A DNA stretch of 64,000 bases, from positions 46,240 through 110,239 of the forward strand of contig CAYYPH010000013.1 of NCBI GenBank assembly GCA_964473485.1. The letters run 5' to 3'. Both the position numbers and the translations under genes were made by a program. Under the pieces are notes generated by a model. The model ran no database searches, was not told where the DNA came from, and saw nothing but the letters and a program-made list of their open reading frames with translations. This document shows positions 60,953-64,000 of the stretch, in pieces; within the stretch, counting starts at the first letter, position 1; each line of letters begins with the position of its first letter. The DNA is from CAIVAT01 sp964473485 (GTDB lineage: Bacteria; Bacteroidota; Bacteroidia; Bacteroidales; FEN-979).

Positions 60953-62008
60953 ATGAGCGTTGAAATATTTGTTACCGACAAAGCAGGCCTTGAAAAATTC
61001 TACCAGGCCATCATGGATCAACACGAAACGTATGCCCCGGTCGAGCAGTTCGGGAAGTATGATTTCAAGCGGGTAACCAGCCTGTCACAATGCGATCCCG
61101 GTTCGCCCATCGAGAAAACAATGAGTGCCAAGCCGCTCTTCTTCCCCCGTTCGGCGAAAATCATGAAATACACGGCCACCAGCGCCGGGACTGACGTAAA
61201 GGAGACAGATGAGGATCCGCTGGCCGGCAAGCGCGTCATCCTGGGCATGAAGCATTGTGATGCCCGCAGCCTGCAGGTCCTCGACAAGGTTTACAACTGG
61301 GACTACATCGACACCGATTACCAGAAGCGCAGGATGAATACGGTGATCGTTTCGACCCGCTGCGACAAGGCCGCGACCCATTGTTTCTGCACCTCGCTGG
61401 ATTATGACGTTGAAAATCTGGATGCCATGGATGTGCTCATCGTAAATGGCACCGATGGCAAGATTTACATTCAGGCACGCACTGAAAAAGGAAAAACCTT
61501 TCTTGACCAGGATATTACGCGTCACGCGTCACCCGTCACGGAAGAGACGGCTGCCCCGGAGATGAGCAATCAATATGCTGCTTTTACCTCCACCTTCAGG
61601 CTTAAAATGGATTACAGGGAGGTCAATGAAAAACTCTCGCAGATCTTCGACACCCCAGCGTTTGAGAATGTTTCGGCCAGTTGTGTCAGCTGCAACACCT
61701 GTGCTTTTGTTTGCCCGACCTGCCATTGTTTCAAGATCTCGGATGAAAAGATCAGGGACTCGGGCGTGCGTTACAAGAGTTATGATTCATGCAATAACGG
61801 CTATTTCACCCTGATGGCCGGAGGGCACAATCCCCGTCCGGTGAAGTACCGACGCTGGCGGCAGCGTGCCTTGCACAAATTTGTTTATTACAAGGAACGG
61901 TTTGGAGAGAATTTGTGCGTTGGTTGCGGAAAATGCACGGTGTCGTGTCCGGTGAACATCTCGATATTTGAGGTGGTGAATGGTTTGGCAATAGGCAATA
62001 GGCAATAG
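60953..62008 (+). CDS. Flx-complex iron-sulfur subunit, sulfhydrogenase-beta-like
   Basis: A 351-residue protein, in the FlxB position of the operon. The ATG at 60953 is chosen over one 33 bp upstream that overlaps the preceding gene. The N-terminal half resembles the beta subunit of sulfhydrogenases ('LGMKHCDARSLQVLDKVY'). Two cluster motifs lie in the C-terminal half: 'CVSCNTCAFVCPTCHC' and 'CVGCGKCTVSCP'. Two repeat-derived parts stand out. Residues about 188-197 (around TRHASPVT) come from a 7-base array, and the last residues (LAIGNRQ) and the stop codon come from another at 61987-62014. The natural C terminus has therefore probably been replaced. Confidence 0.87.
   Translation: MSVEIFVTDKAGLEKFYQAIMDQHETYAPVEQFGKYDFKRVTSLSQCDPGSPIEKTMSAKPLFFPRSAKIMKYTATSAGTDVKETDEDPLAGKRVILGMKHCDARSLQVLDKVYNWDYIDTDYQKRRMNTVIVSTRCDKAATHCFCTSLDYDVENLDAMDVLIVNGTDGKIYIQARTEKGKTFLDQDITRHASPVTEETAAPEMSNQYAAFTSTFRLKMDYREVNEKLSQIFDTPAFENVSASCVSCNTCAFVCPTCHCFKISDEKIRDSGVRYKSYDSCNNGYFTLMAGGHNPRPVKYRRWRQRALHKFVYYKERFGENLCVGCGKCTVSCPVNISIFEVVNGLAIGNRQ
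61514..61541. repeat. 7-base array (GTCACGC type) inside the flxB-like coding sequence
   Basis: Units ATTACGC, GTCACGC, GTCACCC and GTCACGG at exact 7-base spacing lie in frame within the gene. The unit family is the same as in the nuoM-nuoN gap (45779-45806). Confidence 0.8.
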
Positions 62009-62425
62009 GCAGTATATGATTGAGAAGAAGAAAATAGAGTCTTATAAAGATCTGGAAGTTTGGAAGAAAGGAATCAGATTTACTATTGAGATTTACGATA
62101 TCACAAAAAATTTTCCGGTTAATGAGCAATTTGGACTAACCAATCAGATTAGAAGGGCAGTATCTTCTGTTCCTGCAAATATCGCTGAAGGCTATGGGCG
62201 TGGAAGTGTGAAAAACTACATTCAGTTTCTGAAGACCTCAAGAGGTTCGTTAAATGAGGTAGAAACATTTCTTTACATTGGTCATGGACTGAATTATTTG
62301 GACAAATCAAACCTTGATCGACTCATTGAAAAAACAACAGAACTTGGCAAGATGCTTAATGGACTGATTAAAAAATTAGCCCCTGAAGCATAATCCCTAT
62401 TGCCTGCTGCCTATTACCTATTGCC
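61987..62425. mobile_element. Candidate element: S23-type gene between inverted 7-base arrays
   Basis: The left array (61987-62014: GGCAATA three times, then GGCAGTA) ends one base before the ATG of the S23-like gene. The right array (62396-62425: CCTATTG, CCTGCTG, CCTATTA, CCTATTG, CC) starts two bases after its stop. The two arms are inverted: 24 of 28 positions are complementary. The 439-bp unit separates two flx genes that elsewhere in this operon would be adjacent. In RNA the arms would pair and close a loop carrying the ORF, as in 23S rRNA intervening sequences. That the unit moves is an inference; no transposase is encoded. Confidence 0.65.
62016..62393 (+). CDS. Four-helix-bundle protein, S23/Avd-like family
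   Basis: A 125-residue protein with the hallmarks of the 23S rRNA intervening-sequence (S23) family: 'LEVWKKGIRFTIEIYDITKN', 'FPVNEQFGLTNQIRRAVSSV', then 'PANIAEGYGRGSVKNYIQFL' and 'KTSRGSLNEVETFLYI'. The fold is a four-helix bundle that forms a basic pentamer in Avd, the accessory protein of diversity-generating retroelements; nucleic-acid binding is the known role there. No reverse transcriptase or rRNA gene is in the window. The gene fits almost exactly between inverted 7-base arrays and lies inside the flx operon in the same orientation, so it is probably transcribed with it. Its composition is more A+T-rich than the flanking flx genes, which suggests a separate origin. Confidence 0.92.
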   Translation: MIEKKKIESYKDLEVWKKGIRFTIEIYDITKNFPVNEQFGLTNQIRRAVSSVPANIAEGYGRGSVKNYIQFLKTSRGSLNEVETFLYIGHGLNYLDKSNLDRLIEKTTELGKMLNGLIKKLAPEA

Positions 62426-62466
62426 TCATTGAAAAGATCCAACAACAAAAAGTAATACCAAATAGA

Positions 62467-63300
62467 ATGGAAAAGCTATTAGTCCCGATGATGTGCCGGA
62501 TCGACAAGGTGATCCAGGAGACCCCGGATATCCGCACGTATCGTTTGAAGTTCAAGGATGAGGGGATGATGGAACAATTCAACTGGTTTCCCGGGCAATT
62601 TGTGGAATTTTCGCTCCTCGGATCGGGTGAATGCACCTTTTGCATTTCGTCGTCGGCCACGCGGGAAGGTTATTTTGACTGCTCGATCAAAAAGGCAGGC
62701 GTCGTTACCGCCGAGATCCACGCGCAACTGGATGAGGGTGATGATGTGGGCATCAGGGGTCCTTACGGCAACTGGTTCCCGCTCGACGACCTGAAAGGAA
62801 AAAATCTGCTGTTTGTAGGCGGAGGCATCGGCCTGGCGCCGCTCCGTTCGCTGATCCAATACTGCATCGACAACCGCTCCGATTACAAGGATTTCACCAT
62901 ACTTTACGGGGCCCGTACCTCCGCCGACATGTGTTATAAAGAGGAGATCGAACAATGGCGGCAGGATCCCAGCCTGAAGGTCATATTAACGATTGACAAA
63001 CCTGAAGAGACCTGGAAAGAAAATGTTGGCGTTGTTCCTAAAATTCTTGAAGAGGTGGTCAAACCGGTGGTTGCGAACACCAGGGTGATCACCTGCGGCC
63101 CGCCCATCATGATCAAGTATACCCTGTTGTCGTTAGACAAACTGGGATTTGCCCCCGAACTTGTGATCACCACCCTGGAAATGAAGATGCAGTGCGGGTT
63201 GGGCAAATGCGGCCGGTGCAACATTGGCTCGACGTATGTTTGCAAGGACGGGCCGGTGTTCACGTATGAGCAGTTGAAGAAACTGCCGGATGAGTTCTGA
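62467..63300 (+). CDS. flxA: FlxA-type FAD/NAD-binding oxidoreductase
   Basis: A 277-residue flavoprotein of the ferredoxin-reductase type found as the gamma subunit of sulfhydrogenases and as FlxA. It has an FAD-binding barrel ('WFPGQFVEFSL', 'CTFCISSSATREG'), an NAD-binding domain ('LLFVGGGIGLAPLRSLIQY', 'VITCGPPIMIKYT') and a C-terminal [2Fe-2S] site ('CGLGKCGRCNIGSTYVC'). It should oxidise NADH and feed the Hdr complex, or run in reverse. The 458 bp between it and the flxB-like gene contrast with the overlaps elsewhere in the operon and are due to the S23 element. Its ATG is 73 bp after the S23 stop. Confidence 0.92.
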   Translation: MEKLLVPMMCRIDKVIQETPDIRTYRLKFKDEGMMEQFNWFPGQFVEFSLLGSGECTFCISSSATREGYFDCSIKKAGVVTAEIHAQLDEGDDVGIRGPYGNWFPLDDLKGKNLLFVGGGIGLAPLRSLIQYCIDNRSDYKDFTILYGARTSADMCYKEEIEQWRQDPSLKVILTIDKPEETWKENVGVVPKILEEVVKPVVANTRVITCGPPIMIKYTLLSLDKLGFAPELVITTLEMKMQCGLGKCGRCNIGSTYVCKDGPVFTYEQLKKLPDEF

Positions 63301-63498
63301 TTTTCAGGGTTAACTTCTGATTTTTCTCCTGACTTTCATGATCTGATTTTCCAAATTACCCCAAAGTAATAGATATTCTTTGCAATATATACGGTGATAT
63401 TCTTGTCCAGGAAAAATTTTATGGCCGTAGCCAGGAGTAAACCCATATTGTCATTTCATTGTTTTCTTTGTTTTCGAATGGTACATATCTTGGGGCGA
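63301..63498. other. Gene-free stretch after flxA
   Basis: No gene is supported here. The sequence is A+T-rich, with three imperfect copies of TTCTGATTTT in the first 60 bases and no clear terminator hairpin after flxA. Confidence 0.5.
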
Positions 63499-63846
63499 TT
63501 ATATTGCATTTATATCAAAATGAATTGGTTTGTACTCGTAATCATCACATTCCCAAGTCCATTGAACACACTGTCTATTAAGTGTTAGAGTATTTACTGG
63601 ATCCCGGATTAATGTGAGTTCCAAATGCCTTTCTTCCTGTAATAATATGGCAATATGATACGATTTTTGCTTTACCTGAGCTACAGCTATCTCATTATTT
63701 GTCATCCTAAATTTCTGACGTGGTAATGTTATCGATTTAACCTCAATTTGAATTTCATTGCCATCTGGATCAAAACCATCTAAATCATATCCTATATTTT
63801 GTTTACTTAGGGTCTGCTGATTTTTTCTGAAAGACTTACCATTCAA
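63499..63846 (-). pseudogene. DUF3883 (NO VEIN C-terminal)-like fragment, 5'-truncated
   Basis: The open frame encodes about 115 residues with the DUF3883 signature 'GYDLDGFDPDGNEIQIEVKS' followed by 'FRMTNNEIAVAQVKQKSYHI'. In that family this segment is the C-terminal domain of larger helicase- or nuclease-related proteins and resembles a PD-(D/E)XK core. Here it has no ATG: the frame is closed by a TAG about four codons upstream, leaving only a TTG. It is best read as the surviving tail of a decayed gene, possibly from a restriction or defence protein. Its base composition is more A+T-rich than the flx operon beside it. Confidence 0.6.
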
Positions 63847-64000
63847 TGATTTTGGCTATATTTACAAGGTAAAAACTGCAAAGGAATATGGCAAAAGCTC
63901 AAAAATTCCGTGCATCCAAACAACCATACCTCAGTTCAAATCAACTGTAAGCGGTAACTACAAATGCAGGAAATCGGTAAATAAGAATGCAAGGTTTTGA
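63847..64000. other. Window end, no supported gene
   Basis: A+T-rich sequence. A 20-codon open frame (63888-63950, MAKAQKFRASKQPYL and five more residues) is present but too short to assign. Nothing else is recognisable. Confidence 0.4.

Noticed and set aside
62016..62393. Diversity-generating retroelement accessory gene (avd)
   Set aside because: The protein family fits, but there is no reverse transcriptase, template repeat or variable repeat with adenine-directed mismatches in the window.
63888..63950. Start of a transposase gene
   Set aside because: Only 20 codons before a stop, and I could not match the peptide to any insertion sequence family with confidence.

Overview
The window comes from an anaerobic member of the Bacteroidetes, probably Bacteroidales-like. 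The evidence is several proteins ending in type IX secretion (T9SS) sorting domains, a FISUMP-domain protein, -7 promoter boxes of the form TAnnTTTG, an ExbB-ExbD-ExbD-TonB cluster, a complex I operon without nuoEFG, and an HdrCBA-Flx electron-transfer operon. I see no rRNA, tRNA, CRISPR array or complete insertion sequence.

Layout. 1-12.6 kb (+): the end of a 4Fe-4S membrane protein, a membrane-anchored PQQ-type propeller protein, a NuoE/NuoF-type NADH:acceptor flavoprotein with a GltD-like FAD/Fe-S partner, a second propeller, a glycosyltransferase, and a LolD/FtsX-type ABC exporter. 12.6-24.4 kb: an outer-membrane-type protein, then on the minus strand elongation factor G, a ~2200-residue secreted trypsin-like protease/adhesin, a YdeI-family protein, an XRE regulator and a cyclase lipoprotein. 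24.5-35.7 kb: a signalling island with PocR/PAS, SBP-histidine kinase, response regulator and multi-PAS hybrid kinase genes, a FISUMP T9SS protein, and a LytS/LytTR pair. 35.7-36.8 kb (-): a glycerol-dehydrogenase-like gene. 37.1-47.8 kb (+): nuoABCDHIJKLMN plus two small unknown genes. 47.9-53.7 kb (+): a PstS-like lipoprotein, a TPR protein and the ExbB/ExbD/ExbD/TonB energy-transduction genes. 53.9-55.9 kb: a T9SS Omp28-like protein. 56.1-63.3 kb (+): hdrCBA-flxDCBA. The last 700 bases hold only a decayed DUF3883-like fragment.

How the genes work together. The soluble NADH/flavin modules (2.2-6.1 kb and the Hdr-Flx operon) could exchange electrons among NAD(H), ferredoxin and disulfide-type acceptors. 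The EFG-less complex I would then couple oxidation of a reduced carrier, probably ferredoxin, to ion pumping. The resulting ion gradient could drive the TonB system.

The most unusual signal is not a gene family. Short arrays with a strict 7-base (once 8-base) period, with unit sequence differing from locus to locus, sit in otherwise tightly packed operons. They account for all three long gaps in the nuo operon, cover the stop codons of three genes, and lie in frame inside one flx gene; a related perfect palindrome lies in frame inside another. Two loci carry inverted pairs of arrays. One (nuoK-nuoL) encloses nothing. The other encloses, almost to the base, a gene for an S23/Avd-like four-helix-bundle protein, and splits the flx operon. 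This is the architecture of 23S rRNA intervening sequences (an S23 ORF between complementary ends) placed in a protein-coding operon. I consider it the best candidate for an undescribed element.
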